NCBI GenBank assembly: GCA_028724885.1
Contig: JAQYTJ010000018.1
Location: 42,192-106,191 of the forward strand
Reading direction: 5' to 3'
DNA length: 64,000 nt
From: Bacteroidales bacterium
GTDB taxonomy: Bacteria > Bacteroidota > Bacteroidia > Bacteroidales > UBA932
In this document: piece by piece, positions 9,481 through 17,471 of the stretch
How positions within the stretch are numbered: the first letter of the stretch is position 1
How the letters are laid out: the number at the start of each line of letters is the position of its first letter
Program-made: the position numbers and the translations under genes
Notes under the pieces: generated by a model
Told to the model about the DNA's origin: nothing
The model's database searches: none
Seen by the model: only the letters and a program-made list of their open reading frames with translations

Positions 9481-10290
9481 TTATATGAAGCCTTCTCCGG
9501 CGTTGTCATCTTGCTCTTGGTCATCAGGGCGGCCAGTCCAGTCCTGATTGACATCGTATCCATTGCGAGAGATGCCGTAGCAAGAGCCGAGATATTCATT
9601 ATTCTCAGATTCTCGCTGAATACGTCTTCTTGTAACATTGAACATCTTGATGCAGAAATAGATAAGTGCAATAGTGATGAACACCGACCAGCCTGAGGTG
9701 AGGACATCGCTCATGAAGCAGAGCGTATCATAGATCCCGTGCAGAAGCACGGGAACGAGCCAGATTTTGATTTTCGTCCCTTCCGGAGCTCTGGATCCTT
9801 TGAAGTGATTAAGGGAGTAGTAGTATCCCATGGCAACTGCGAATCCGAAATGTCCGGGGATAGCGAGCAGGGCTCTTTGCACGGCCACATCCACCCAGTC
9901 GGCTCCTGCTCCTACCAGGTACAGCACGTTCTCGAATGCGGCGAATCCTAGGCCTATGACTGCGGCATAGACTATCCCGTCATAGCTTTCATTAAATTCT
10001 TTGCAATGTCTGAGCAGCAGCCATAGCATGAATAGCTTTGCCGTCTCTTCTGGAATTGCCGCTCCGAAAAACGCTATCTTTAAAGACTCAACGATGTTTG
10101 TCGGATTAGACATGTAGAACCCCATGTTCAACAGCGGCTCGGAGATGAGTGTCGAAAGTAGCGCCGAAAGGCCGCCGAAGCAGAAGCCTTTTAGAAGAAG
10201 TCTCGTCGGTTCTGGATTAGTGTCTTTGCTATGCACGTACCAAAGTAGTAGGAGTGCTGGTCCGATGGCCGCAAGGAGGAGCAGAAGCAT
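9481..10290 (-). CDS. PrsW-family intramembrane metalloprotease
   Basis: 269 aa multi-pass membrane protein. PrsW proteases cleave membrane proteins, the best-known case being an anti-sigma factor in Bacillus. The conserved motifs are present: IPEETAKLF (EExxK), GFAAFENVLY (FxxxEN), IPGHFGFAVAMGYYY and LLHGIYDTL (H..YD). About seven hydrophobic segments are followed by a polar acidic tail rich in D, Q and N (last 45 residues). Its ATG overlaps the stop codon of the upstream gltA-like gene by one base (TAATG), so translation is probably coupled. The target is unknown; functional linkage to the flavoprotein pair is only suggested by the overlap. Confidence 0.9.
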   Translation of the reverse strand: MLLLLLAAIGPALLLLWYVHSKDTNPEPTRLLLKGFCFGGLSALLSTLISEPLLNMGFYMSNPTNIVESLKIAFFGAAIPEETAKLFMLWLLLRHCKEFNESYDGIVYAAVIGLGFAAFENVLYLVGAGADWVDVAVQRALLAIPGHFGFAVAMGYYYSLNHFKGSRAPEGTKIKIWLVPVLLHGIYDTLCFMSDVLTSGWSVFITIALIYFCIKMFNVTRRRIQRESENNEYLGSCYGISRNGYDVNQDWTGRPDDQEQDDNAGEGFI

Positions 10291-11669
10291 TATGCTTTAT
10301 TGTGAATATATTCGTCAATGGCTTTGGCGGCTTTGCGACCGGCTCCCATGGCGAGAATCACGGTGGCTGAGCCTGTGACGGCATCGCCACCTGCGAATAT
10401 TCCAGGCCTAGAGGTCCTACCCTCAGAGTCCGCCTCAATTCCACCCTTACGGGTAGCTGTGAGGCCGTCTGTAGTCTTTACAATCAAAGGATTAGGGGAG
10501 GTGCCGAGAGCCATAATCACGGTCTCAGCAGGTATCTCGAACTCGGAACCTGGAATTGGGATAGGGGAGCGACGACCGCTTTCGTCTGGTTCGCCAAGTT
10601 CCATGCGGATGCATCTCACGGCACGAACCCAACCATTATCATCGCCCAGAATTTCCACTGGATTTGTGAGCATTCGGAATTCTATGCCTTCCTCTTTGGC
10701 GTGTTCGACCTCCTCACGGCGAGCCGGCAGTTCGACTTCGGTGCGCCTGTAAACTATAGTAGTCTCTGCTCCAAGGCGTAGCGCAGTCCTTGCAGAGTCC
10801 ATCGCCACGTTGCCACCCCCGACCACTATGCATTTCTTGCCAGCGTGGATAGGTGTCTGGTAATCATCCCTGAAGGCCATCATAAGATTGTTGCGAGTGA
10901 GGAATTCATTGGCAGAGAAAACCCCGTTCAAATTTTCTCCCGGAATATTCATGAACCTAGGCAGTCCGGCTCCTGTTCCTACGAACACAGCCTTGAAGCC
11001 TTCATTGTCCATCAGGCTGTCTATAGTGACTGTTCTGCCTACTATCACGTCGGTCTCGATTTTCACTCCGAGAGCTTTTACCTCATCGATCTCCCTGCGA
11101 AGCACTGTCTCTTTCGGCAGACGGAACTCAGGTATTCCATATTCAAGAACGCCTCCAGCCTTATGCAAGGCTTCGAATATGGTCACGTCGTACCCCATCT
11201 TGGCAAGGTCTGAGGCGCATGCTAGCCCAGAAGGCCCGCTACCGATGATTGCCACTTTATGGCCATTTTTTGGCGCAATCTCAGGCTTGGACTCTGGCGC
11301 ATTGTCTGCGACGTACCGTTCAAGCTTGCCGATGGCGACCGGCTCGCCTTTAATGCCCAGGATGCAGCTGCCTTCGCACTGAGTCTCCTGTGGACAGACA
11401 CGGCCGCAGACTGCTGGCAGTGAAGAGTCTTCGGCTATCACTGCAGCGGCACCAGAAACATCCCCTGCAACGAGTTTTGCAATGAATTCAGGAATCTTGA
11501 TTCCTACTGGGCAAGCGCCCACGCAGCGAGGATTCTTGCAATGGAGGCATCTGGAAGCCTCACGAGCTGCTTCCTCAGCATTGAAGCCATAGCAGACTTC
11601 GTCGAAATTATGAGCCCTGATTTTCGGGTTCTGCTCCCTGACTGGAGTACGAGATATTCTTTCAGCCAT
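10290..11669 (-). CDS. gltA: Nfn/GltD-type NADPH flavoprotein (large subunit; annotated as NADPH-dependent glutamate synthase)
   Basis: 459 aa. The N-terminus has two cysteine groups for [4Fe-4S] clusters (CLHCKNPRCVGACPVG and CGRVCPQETQCEGSC). An FAD-binding Rossmann fold follows (VAIIGSGPSGLACASDLAKMGY) and a second dinucleotide fold for NADPH (CIVVGGGNVAMDSARTALRLG). The C-terminal GIFAGGDAVTGSATVILAMGAGRKAA is typical of the GltD family. Its partner, 2 bp upstream, is the FAD/[2Fe-2S] subunit, so the pair matches NfnAB/SudAB (ferredoxin-NAD(P) transhydrogenase) better than a true glutamate synthase, whose large subunit is absent here. Automatic annotation as GltA is common; the redox role is my preferred reading. 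Confidence 0.9.
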   Translation of the reverse strand: MAERISRTPVREQNPKIRAHNFDEVCYGFNAEEAAREASRCLHCKNPRCVGACPVGIKIPEFIAKLVAGDVSGAAAVIAEDSSLPAVCGRVCPQETQCEGSCILGIKGEPVAIGKLERYVADNAPESKPEIAPKNGHKVAIIGSGPSGLACASDLAKMGYDVTIFEALHKAGGVLEYGIPEFRLPKETVLRREIDEVKALGVKIETDVIVGRTVTIDSLMDNEGFKAVFVGTGAGLPRFMNIPGENLNGVFSANEFLTRNNLMMAFRDDYQTPIHAGKKCIVVGGGNVAMDSARTALRLGAETTIVYRRTEVELPARREEVEHAKEEGIEFRMLTNPVEILGDDNGWVRAVRCIRMELGEPDESGRRSPIPIPGSEFEIPAETVIMALGTSPNPLIVKTTDGLTATRKGGIEADSEGRTSRPGIFAGGDAVTGSATVILAMGAGRKAAKAIDEYIHNKA

Positions 11670-11671
11670 GA

Positions 11672-12514
11672 TTATATTCTTATTTTTTCCTTAGCCTCGG
11701 CTTCTTCTATCTTGTATTGCCCAAGCCTCCTCAAAGCCTCATCGAAATCGACGTCATACCCATTGAATTCAGGCCCGTCCACGCAAGCGAACCGCGTATT
11801 CCCGGCGACCGAAACCCTGCAGGCACCGCACATTCCGGTGCCATCGACCATTAATGTATTGAGGCTCACGTCAATAGGTATGCCTAACTTCTTGCAGGTC
11901 ACAGTCGCGAACTTCATCATTATCATAGGCCCGATGGCGACGGCCTTGGTGTATTCATGACCCTCTGCTACAAGCTTTTCCAGCATGGCAGTGCCAACGC
12001 CCTTGAACCCTGCTGAGCCATCGTCTGTGCAGAGATAAAGGTTATCGCAAGCTGCAGCAATTCTATCTGTGAATATGAATAAGTCTTTGCTTCTTGCGCC
12101 GATGATTACATCCACGGCGATGCCCCTCTCGTGCAGCCATTTCGCCTGAGGATAGACAGGGGCCGTTCCAACTCCGCCTGCAATGAATATGTAGCGCCGC
12201 CCTCGCAGCTCTTCATCGCTCTTGCTTACGAATTCGGATGGATTCCCGAGAGGCCCGACCACATCGGCGAAATCGTCACCTGCCTCTTTTGCGACCAGCG
12301 CCGTTGAGGACGCGCCTATTTCCTGAGTCACAATCGTAACGGTGCCGTTATCTCTGTCGTAGTCGCTGATAGTTAGCGGAATGCGTTCGCCTTTCTCGTT
12401 CACTCGCACAATCAGGAACTGTCCCGGCTTGGCAGCGGCAGCTATACGAGGCGCTGACACATCCATCTCGCAGACGTTATGCGTCAGCATTTTTTTCGTT
12501 AAAATCTTAAACAT
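11672..12514 (-). CDS. Sulfide/dihydroorotate dehydrogenase-like FAD/NAD-binding subunit (NfnA/SudB type)
   Basis: 280 aa ferredoxin-reductase-fold protein. The FAD domain occupies roughly residues 1-95 (GQFLIVRVNEKGERIPLTI), followed by an NAD(P) domain (RYIFIAGGVGTAPVYPQAKWL). Four C-terminal cysteines for a [2Fe-2S] cluster lie in GMCGACRVSVAG and FACVDGPEFNG, as in NfnA. It is the first gene of the unit with the large flavoprotein and PrsW. It should form a soluble complex shuttling electrons between ferredoxin, NADH and NADPH. Confidence 0.9.
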   Translation of the reverse strand: MFKILTKKMLTHNVCEMDVSAPRIAAAAKPGQFLIVRVNEKGERIPLTISDYDRDNGTVTIVTQEIGASSTALVAKEAGDDFADVVGPLGNPSEFVSKSDEELRGRRYIFIAGGVGTAPVYPQAKWLHERGIAVDVIIGARSKDLFIFTDRIAAACDNLYLCTDDGSAGFKGVGTAMLEKLVAEGHEYTKAVAIGPMIMMKFATVTCKKLGIPIDVSLNTLMVDGTGMCGACRVSVAGNTRFACVDGPEFNGYDVDFDEALRRLGQYKIEEAEAKEKIRI

Positions 12515-12604
12515 CCTAGATGCGTGTTATTATTGAAACAAATGTAGGAATATTTTGCCGAAATAGCTATTCCTAATGAGAAGGCATAAAGGGCGTAGGA
12601 ATAT

Positions 12605-12982
12605 TTACTCCAAATTCATCGAATTCTTGGAAATAAACCTCTGCAGTTCATCTGGAACCTGAATATTATCGCAATGCACCTTATCCAGCAGTGCTGTGCC
12701 TTTCTTGCTGAGGCTGAATGTCATGCTGCGCCCGTCCAGTTTGGAGGCTTTGCGTAGAATGAGACCTGATTTCTCCATTGAGGCGATTACTTTTGATGCG
12801 TTGGAGCATGTAAGCCCCAGCTCTGCCGAAATGCGTCCAGCCGCAAGATGTTTTTTCTCAGACAGAAGACAGAGCAGCATTGCCTCATTGATATTAAGGC
12901 CGAGGAGCTTCTCGAGTTCTGACTCGAAAGCTCCTATAGCCCTGTATATTCTTCGAATCTCACAAATGCAATGAGTGTCCAT
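12605..12982 (-). CDS. MarR-family transcriptional regulator
   Basis: 125 aa winged-helix regulator. The MarR fold is visible: an N-terminal dimer helix, then NINEAMLLCLLSE, the recognition-helix region ISAELGLTCSNASKVIASMEKSGLI, and the wing RKASKLDGRSMTFSLSKKG. It contains cysteines at CIC near the N-terminus, a CLL, TCS and a late HC, which could be redox-sensitive, fitting its partner. It is the second gene of an operon, 4 bp after the thioredoxin. Two near-identical palindromes flank the shared promoter (separate entries), so autoregulation together with the thioredoxin is likely. Confidence 0.88.
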   Translation of the reverse strand: MDTHCICEIRRIYRAIGAFESELEKLLGLNINEAMLLCLLSEKKHLAAGRISAELGLTCSNASKVIASMEKSGLILRKASKLDGRSMTFSLSKKGTALLDKVHCDNIQVPDELQRFISKNSMNLE

Positions 12983-12986
12983 TGCG

Positions 12987-13484
12987 TCATTTAATCATCT
13001 TGCTCACAACATCGTTCAGCTGAGCGTAACTCATCGCACCAACCTGAATGGATGGATCCCCATTCATAGGGATGAAGAGAATTGTAGGAATAGAACGTAT
13101 TCCGAACAGACCTGCTAGCTCTGGCTCTTTGTCGACATCCACCTTGTAAACGTCCAGCTTGCCGGCATAAGTCTCGGCGAGCTTCTCTATGTTAGGTGCT
13201 GTGGCCTTGCATGGGCCGCACCAAGTGGCATAGAAATCTATCACGGCCGGCTTGTCTCCGGCGAACACCCACTCATTCGGATGCTTATCGTAGTCCATTA
13301 CTTTCTGCTTGAAATCAGCTACATTCAATTCTTGAACTTTCATTTTCTTTGTCTCCTTTTTATCGTCCTGAGCCGTCTGGGCCTGCTGGTCATTATCGGA
13401 CTGTTTCTGCTGATTGTTTGCAGAGGCGTTGCATCCGGCGATCATCAGAGCTGCGGCGGACAAGATTAATAATTTTGTTCTCAT
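12987..13484 (-). CDS. Thioredoxin-fold lipoprotein
   Basis: 165 aa. A lipoprotein signal (LMIAGC) is followed by a polar Q/N/D/K-rich linker (residues about 20-48) and then a complete thioredoxin domain with the active site DFYATWCGPCKAT and the cis-Pro segment RSIPTILF. It should act as a periplasmic, membrane-tethered disulfide reductase or oxidase; direction cannot be told from sequence. A Met-Lys pair at the domain start (MKVQEL) could allow a cytoplasmic form. It heads a two-gene operon with a MarR regulator. Confidence 0.92.
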   Translation of the reverse strand: MRTKLLILSAAALMIAGCNASANNQQKQSDNDQQAQTAQDDKKETKKMKVQELNVADFKQKVMDYDKHPNEWVFAGDKPAVIDFYATWCGPCKATAPNIEKLAETYAGKLDVYKVDVDKEPELAGLFGIRSIPTILFIPMNGDPSIQVGAMSYAQLNDVVSKMIK

Positions 13485-13508
13485 ATTATATTAAGCTTAA
13501 TTTTTTTA

Positions 13509-13523
13509 TTTTCCATTGGAAAA
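13509..13523. promoter_or_regulatory. Palindromic operator 1, candidate MarR site
   Basis: TTTTCCATTGGAAAA is a near-perfect 15-bp palindrome (TTTTCC-N3-GGAAAA). It lies just downstream of the -7 box of the thioredoxin-MarR promoter, overlapping the expected transcription start. Confidence 0.65.
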
Positions 13524-13528
13524 CTTTG

Positions 13529-13558
13529 CAAATATACGCAATAAAAATTAACTACAAA
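13529..13558 (-). promoter_or_regulatory. Promoter of the thioredoxin-marR operon
   Basis: On the minus strand TTTG (13555-13558), an 18-nt spacer and TATATTTG (13529-13536) match both Bacteroidetes promoter elements perfectly. The leader to the ATG is about 40 nt. It sits exactly between operators 1 and 2. Confidence 0.75.
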
Positions 13559-13559
13559 A

Positions 13560-13574
13560 TTTTCCGATGGAAAA
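13560..13574. promoter_or_regulatory. Palindromic operator 2, candidate MarR site
   Basis: TTTTCCGATGGAAAA has the same arms as operator 1, with the centre 50 bp away. It is placed immediately upstream of the -33 element and 3 bp beyond the hrpB stop codon. Confidence 0.65.
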
Positions 13575-13577
13575 TAT

Positions 13578-16157
13578 TTAAATATGTCTTTTCCCAGTTC
13601 CCCGGACGGCTGGTGCTTCCAGCGGGTTGTCCGGCCATGAGTGCTTGGGATAGCGACGACGGAGTTCCTTCCTGACCTCGAAGTAGGCTCCTTCCCAAAA
13701 GCTTCTAAGGTCGGAAGTCAGCTGGACTGGCTTGAAGCCTGGGGAAAGGAGCTCCATCAGGACTAGGCGCTTCCCGTCATCGACCTTTGGCGTGTCGGTC
13801 ATGCCAAAACACTCCTGTAGCCTCACGCGCAAGACGGGTGCCTCAGCGCCGAGGCGATATTCCACCCTGATGCGGCTTCCTGTCGGCACCTGAATATGCG
13901 AGGGTGCGAGACGGTCAACTTCTTTCTGCTGTTCGTAGTCTAGAAGGCTCCACATGACTTCGCAAAGGTTGATTTTTCTGAGTTCCGCCCTGGAGGTTGC
14001 TTTGCCTATGAATAGCGGCATCCACTGCGGAGCCCTCTGAAGAAATGTCTCGGTGGAAAGGTCTGGAAGCATGAGTTCAGGATGCCATGAGGCTACTGCA
14101 GCTATGCGGCGCTGAAGGTTCCCGACTTCAGAGGAGAAATCCAGCATTCCTGTTCCTTCCTTGACAGCGGCCTCGCAGATAACTTTTACGACCTTGTCCC
14201 TAATTTCCTCGTTTATGGGTCTTGAATCCAGGAGCAGGTGCCCGACTCTCCATTCCCTTCGCGCTACGGCTGTCCCGATTTTGGAATCCCATGAGATGTT
14301 TTCGACCTCCCGAAAGCGAGGAATGACATCCTTGGGGTCCAGCCTTGAGGCAAGGAATATCCTGCCGTCAGCACCTGCCTTGATGTTCACGCTGGCTACA
14401 GCCAGAAAGTCCTCCCTGGCAAGAGGGTCGCTGATATCCAGGCTGGCGATGTCTCCGGAAGCAAGCAGGAAACGACCGTGTCCTTCAGGAAGAGACTTGC
14501 CGATCCTTTCCGGATATGCAGCGGAAATCAAGTCCCCGGTTTCGAACGGATCCGGAATCCCATTGTCTAGAGGCGTTTTGATAATCCTGCGGTATTGTTC
14601 GGCGATCATTTCTATGCGATGCCACATCCTGCCAGAACGAGAGGAGCGGAGAGACAGGAGTCGGTCGTAGATGTCTGCGGTGTCTGCTGTCGCTGCAAGA
14701 GGGTCTTTTCCCTCAAGCAAGGCAGCAATGTCGGTGGCAAGGGCTTTCTTTTCTGGGGTCGAGGCTGCAAGAAGAATTTGGGCAATTCTTGGATGGCAGG
14801 GAAGCGCGGCCATTGCTCTGCCGTGAGCGGTAATGCTTGCCCGCCCGTTCATGTTTTCCGCTGCGCCGAGGGAATATAGAAGTTCCATTGCCTGCTGCAG
14901 GTGATATTCCGGAGGTGGGGTAAGCCACGGGAGTGCTTCAGGGGAGGATTCGCCCCATGCGAGGGTGTCGAGTGCCATCGCGCTCAAGTCCGCATCTATG
15001 ATTTCAGGGATGCGGCTCGCTGCCATATTCCTTTCCGTGGCAGCCGACCAGAGCCTGTAGCATATTCCTGGAGCTACGCGCCCGGCTCGCCCTGTGCGTT
15101 GAGCCGCCATGTCCATGCTGATCCGTAAGGTCTCCAGGCGGCTGAGCGAGGTCTGCGGATTGAAGACCAGCTTCCGGTAGAGCCCGGAATCCACCACGAC
15201 CCTCACTCCTTCTATTGTAAGAGATGTCTCTGCTATCGGAGTTGCAAGGACGACTTTTCTCTTTCCGGGAGTGCTGGGAGCGATTGCCAGCCGCTGCTCC
15301 GCAGGAGGAAGGTATCCGAAAAGCGGACAGACGGAAGTGCTCCCAAGAGCGTCACCCAGAAGTTCCTGGCATTTCCGGATCTCTCCCTCTCCAGGGAGGA
15401 AGGCAAGGATGTCCCCTTCCTGTTCTTGGTGAGCCTTTCGGACTATGTGTGCGACGGCATCGGTGCAGTTCTCCGCGGTTGCCTCACAGCCGGGATGTAA
15501 AATTTCGACGGGAAACATGCGGCCCTCGCTTGATATTGATGGTGCGTCCAGCGCCTTGCATATTCCTTCGGAATCGATGGTCGCCGACATTATGAGGATC
15601 AGTAGGTCTGGGCGGATGAGTCTCTGCGATTCTCTGACTAAGGCAAGAGCTAGGTCGCTCGTGAGGCTGCGCTCGTGGAACTCATCGAAGATTACGACGC
15701 TGATGCCTTCAAGGGTGGGGTCCGAGACTAGGATTCTGGTCATCACGCCTTCGGTAACCACTTCCACTCGCGTGCGCTGCGAAACTTTCCTCTCGAAACG
15801 CATGCTGTACCCGACGGTCTCTCCAACAGGTTCTCCCATAAGCGATGCCATCCTTTCTGCGACTTGGCGGGCAGCAAGGCGCCTAGGCTCAAGCATCAGG
15901 ATTTTTCCGTTGCTTATTGAGGAAAGCACTGTAAGGGGCAGCACGGTGGATTTTCCCGCTCCTGGAGGAGCGGTCACCACAAGTCGCCCATGTTCCGCAA
16001 GCATCGCATTGACTTGGGATGCGATGCCGCTCACGGGCAGGCCTGAGATAAGCTCGTTCATCATGAAACTTTTGGCAGACATCCTCGCTAAGGTAGGCAT
16101 ATTCTCACAATTATTGACTAAATTTACCTCTCGTATACCTTTAGTCACTGTATTCAA
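13578..16157 (-). CDS. hrpB: ATP-dependent RNA helicase HrpB
   Basis: 859 aa DEAH-type helicase. Motifs in order: Walker A TAPPGAGKST, motif Ia EPRRLAARQVAERM, DExH box FDEFHERS, motif III MSATID, motif VI AQRTGRAGR. The long C-terminal HrpB-specific region ends with VPTGSRIRVEYR, LQECFGMTDTPKV, LLSPGFKPVQLTSDLRSFW and a WPDNP element, as in E. coli HrpB. The N-terminal 30 or so residues before MMNELISGLPVSG have no family counterpart, so the true start may be one of the internal Mets (for example 16061). The precise role of HrpB is poorly understood. It is divergent from an exonuclease gene. Confidence 0.95.
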   Translation of the reverse strand: MNTVTKGIREVNLVNNCENMPTLARMSAKSFMMNELISGLPVSGIASQVNAMLAEHGRLVVTAPPGAGKSTVLPLTVLSSISNGKILMLEPRRLAARQVAERMASLMGEPVGETVGYSMRFERKVSQRTRVEVVTEGVMTRILVSDPTLEGISVVIFDEFHERSLTSDLALALVRESQRLIRPDLLILIMSATIDSEGICKALDAPSISSEGRMFPVEILHPGCEATAENCTDAVAHIVRKAHQEQEGDILAFLPGEGEIRKCQELLGDALGSTSVCPLFGYLPPAEQRLAIAPSTPGKRKVVLATPIAETSLTIEGVRVVVDSGLYRKLVFNPQTSLSRLETLRISMDMAAQRTGRAGRVAPGICYRLWSAATERNMAASRIPEIIDADLSAMALDTLAWGESSPEALPWLTPPPEYHLQQAMELLYSLGAAENMNGRASITAHGRAMAALPCHPRIAQILLAASTPEKKALATDIAALLEGKDPLAATADTADIYDRLLSLRSSRSGRMWHRIEMIAEQYRRIIKTPLDNGIPDPFETGDLISAAYPERIGKSLPEGHGRFLLASGDIASLDISDPLAREDFLAVASVNIKAGADGRIFLASRLDPKDVIPRFREVENISWDSKIGTAVARREWRVGHLLLDSRPINEEIRDKVVKVICEAAVKEGTGMLDFSSEVGNLQRRIAAVASWHPELMLPDLSTETFLQRAPQWMPLFIGKATSRAELRKINLCEVMWSLLDYEQQKEVDRLAPSHIQVPTGSRIRVEYRLGAEAPVLRVRLQECFGMTDTPKVDDGKRLVLMELLSPGFKPVQLTSDLRSFWEGAYFEVRKELRRRYPKHSWPDNPLEAPAVRGTGKRHI

Positions 16158-16215
16158 ATACTTATTGCGTTGAGGATATGGATGATGTGGCCGCTATGGC
16201 AAAAAATTATGGTCT

Positions 16216-16710
16216 ATGAAGGATTTCGCAGCAATAGATTTTGAGACGGCAAATGAATGTCGTTGCAGCGTGTGCAGCGTTGGAGTAGTAATCGTGCGCA
16301 ATGGCGAGATTGTGGCTTCATTCTATAGTCTGATTCATCCAGAGCCAGAGTACTATCAATGGTTCTGCCAGCAGGTTCACGGGTTAAGCGAAGAGGACAC
16401 AGAAAATGCACCGGTATTCCCTGAAGTATGGCGTCAGATAGAACCTAAAATAGAAGGACTGCCACTTGTGGCACACAACAGCCCGTTCGATGAAGGTTGC
16501 CTTAAAGAAGTCTTCAAAGTGTATCATATGGATTACCCCGACTATGAATTCTACGATACCCTCGCTGCATCTCGTAAGCACTTCGGGAATGATTTACCCA
16601 ATCACCAGCTCCAGACGGTTGCTGCTGTTTGCGGATATAAGCTAGATAACCATCACCACGCGCTTGCTGATGCCGAGGCCTGTGCGCATATCGCAATGAG
16701 TATTCTTTGA
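16216..16710 (+). CDS. DnaQ-like 3'-5' exonuclease (DEDDh)
   Basis: 164 aa single-domain exonuclease of the DNA polymerase III epsilon type. The catalytic acidic residues are in FAAIDFETAN (ExoI), VAHNSPFDEGCL (ExoII) and HHALADAEACAHIA (ExoIII, with the DEDDh His). The full domain fills the protein, so this is not the main PolIII epsilon subunit with its alpha-binding tail but a stand-alone exonuclease of the kind annotated as 3'-5' exonuclease. The ATG at 16216 follows a short divergent intergenic region with hrpB. Confidence 0.92.
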   Translation: MKDFAAIDFETANECRCSVCSVGVVIVRNGEIVASFYSLIHPEPEYYQWFCQQVHGLSEEDTENAPVFPEVWRQIEPKIEGLPLVAHNSPFDEGCLKEVFKVYHMDYPDYEFYDTLAASRKHFGNDLPNHQLQTVAAVCGYKLDNHHHALADAEACAHIAMSIL

Positions 16711-16789
16711 CATACTCCCAGCCTTAAGGCGGAGGCTCTCTCGCTCACATTATCGTATAAGATAAAATTAAAAGGACTCAGGACACGTG

Positions 16790-17350
16790 TCACTGACCAG
16801 CCTTGGCATATTTCCATGCCATCCTAGTATAGTCTTCTCCGAAGAATGTCATCCGGTCTTCAGCCACAAAGTCCATGCTGCCGTAATATGCGAGCAAAGC
16901 AGGTGAGGCCGACTTTGCAATCAGCGTGATTCGTCTGAATCCTAGAGCGCAGCCTTTTGCGATTCCGTCTTTCATCAGCAGCCGGGCTATGCCGTGCCGT
17001 CTGCATTCAGGTTTTACAGCGAGCGAATCCAGGTAATATTCTCCCGGAAATGTTTCGCTCTCGAATTTCTGACGCACCATTTTATCCACAACGTTGCCCA
17101 AGAAGCGTTTCAAAGTTCTGTCGCGAAGCCGCTCGTATACTTCTCCTGGGTACGAAATCAGGCAGCCGGCAATCGTGCCATCTTCCGTGACAGCAATGCG
17201 TGCGTGTTTCCATGAATATAAGGAATCTTCTGCCTGGCACATAGGCAGCGCACGGTCCAGGTCGCCCAACTCAGTTCCAAGGGCCGTCATCAACGTCCAG
17301 GCGATGAATTCTGCGTCCGAGGGCACCGCATTTCTGATAATTGCCTCCAT
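16790..17350 (-). CDS. GNAT family N-acetyltransferase
   Basis: 186 aa. Acetyl-CoA binding motif A is clear: YYLDSLAVKPECRRHGIARLLM (the R-x-x-G-x-A signature). An N-terminal strand IIRNAVPSDAEFIAWTL and a late beta-strand region FVAEDRMTFFGE match the GNAT fold. The substrate is unknown. It lies 121 bp downstream of the uronate epimerase gene on the same strand, so it may or may not belong to the sugar cluster. Confidence 0.87.
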   Translation of the reverse strand: MEAIIRNAVPSDAEFIAWTLMTALGTELGDLDRALPMCQAEDSLYSWKHARIAVTEDGTIAGCLISYPGEVYERLRDRTLKRFLGNVVDKMVRQKFESETFPGEYYLDSLAVKPECRRHGIARLLMKDGIAKGCALGFRRITLIAKSASPALLAYYGSMDFVAEDRMTFFGEDYTRMAWKYAKAGQ

Positions 17351-17471
17351 ACTACAAAGATAATCACATTACGGACCAAGTCCAAAAACCTGTGATTGAG
17401 AAAATAATTGTGAATATGCACCAGCCCTTTCTAGGCTCGCCAGAAGTTGGATGGTGTCGGCAATCTTTAGA

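Noticed and set aside
10290-11669. True glutamate synthase small subunit
   Set aside because: The large GltB-type subunit is absent and the partner gene is NfnA-like, so a ferredoxin/NAD(P) flavoprotein pair is more likely.
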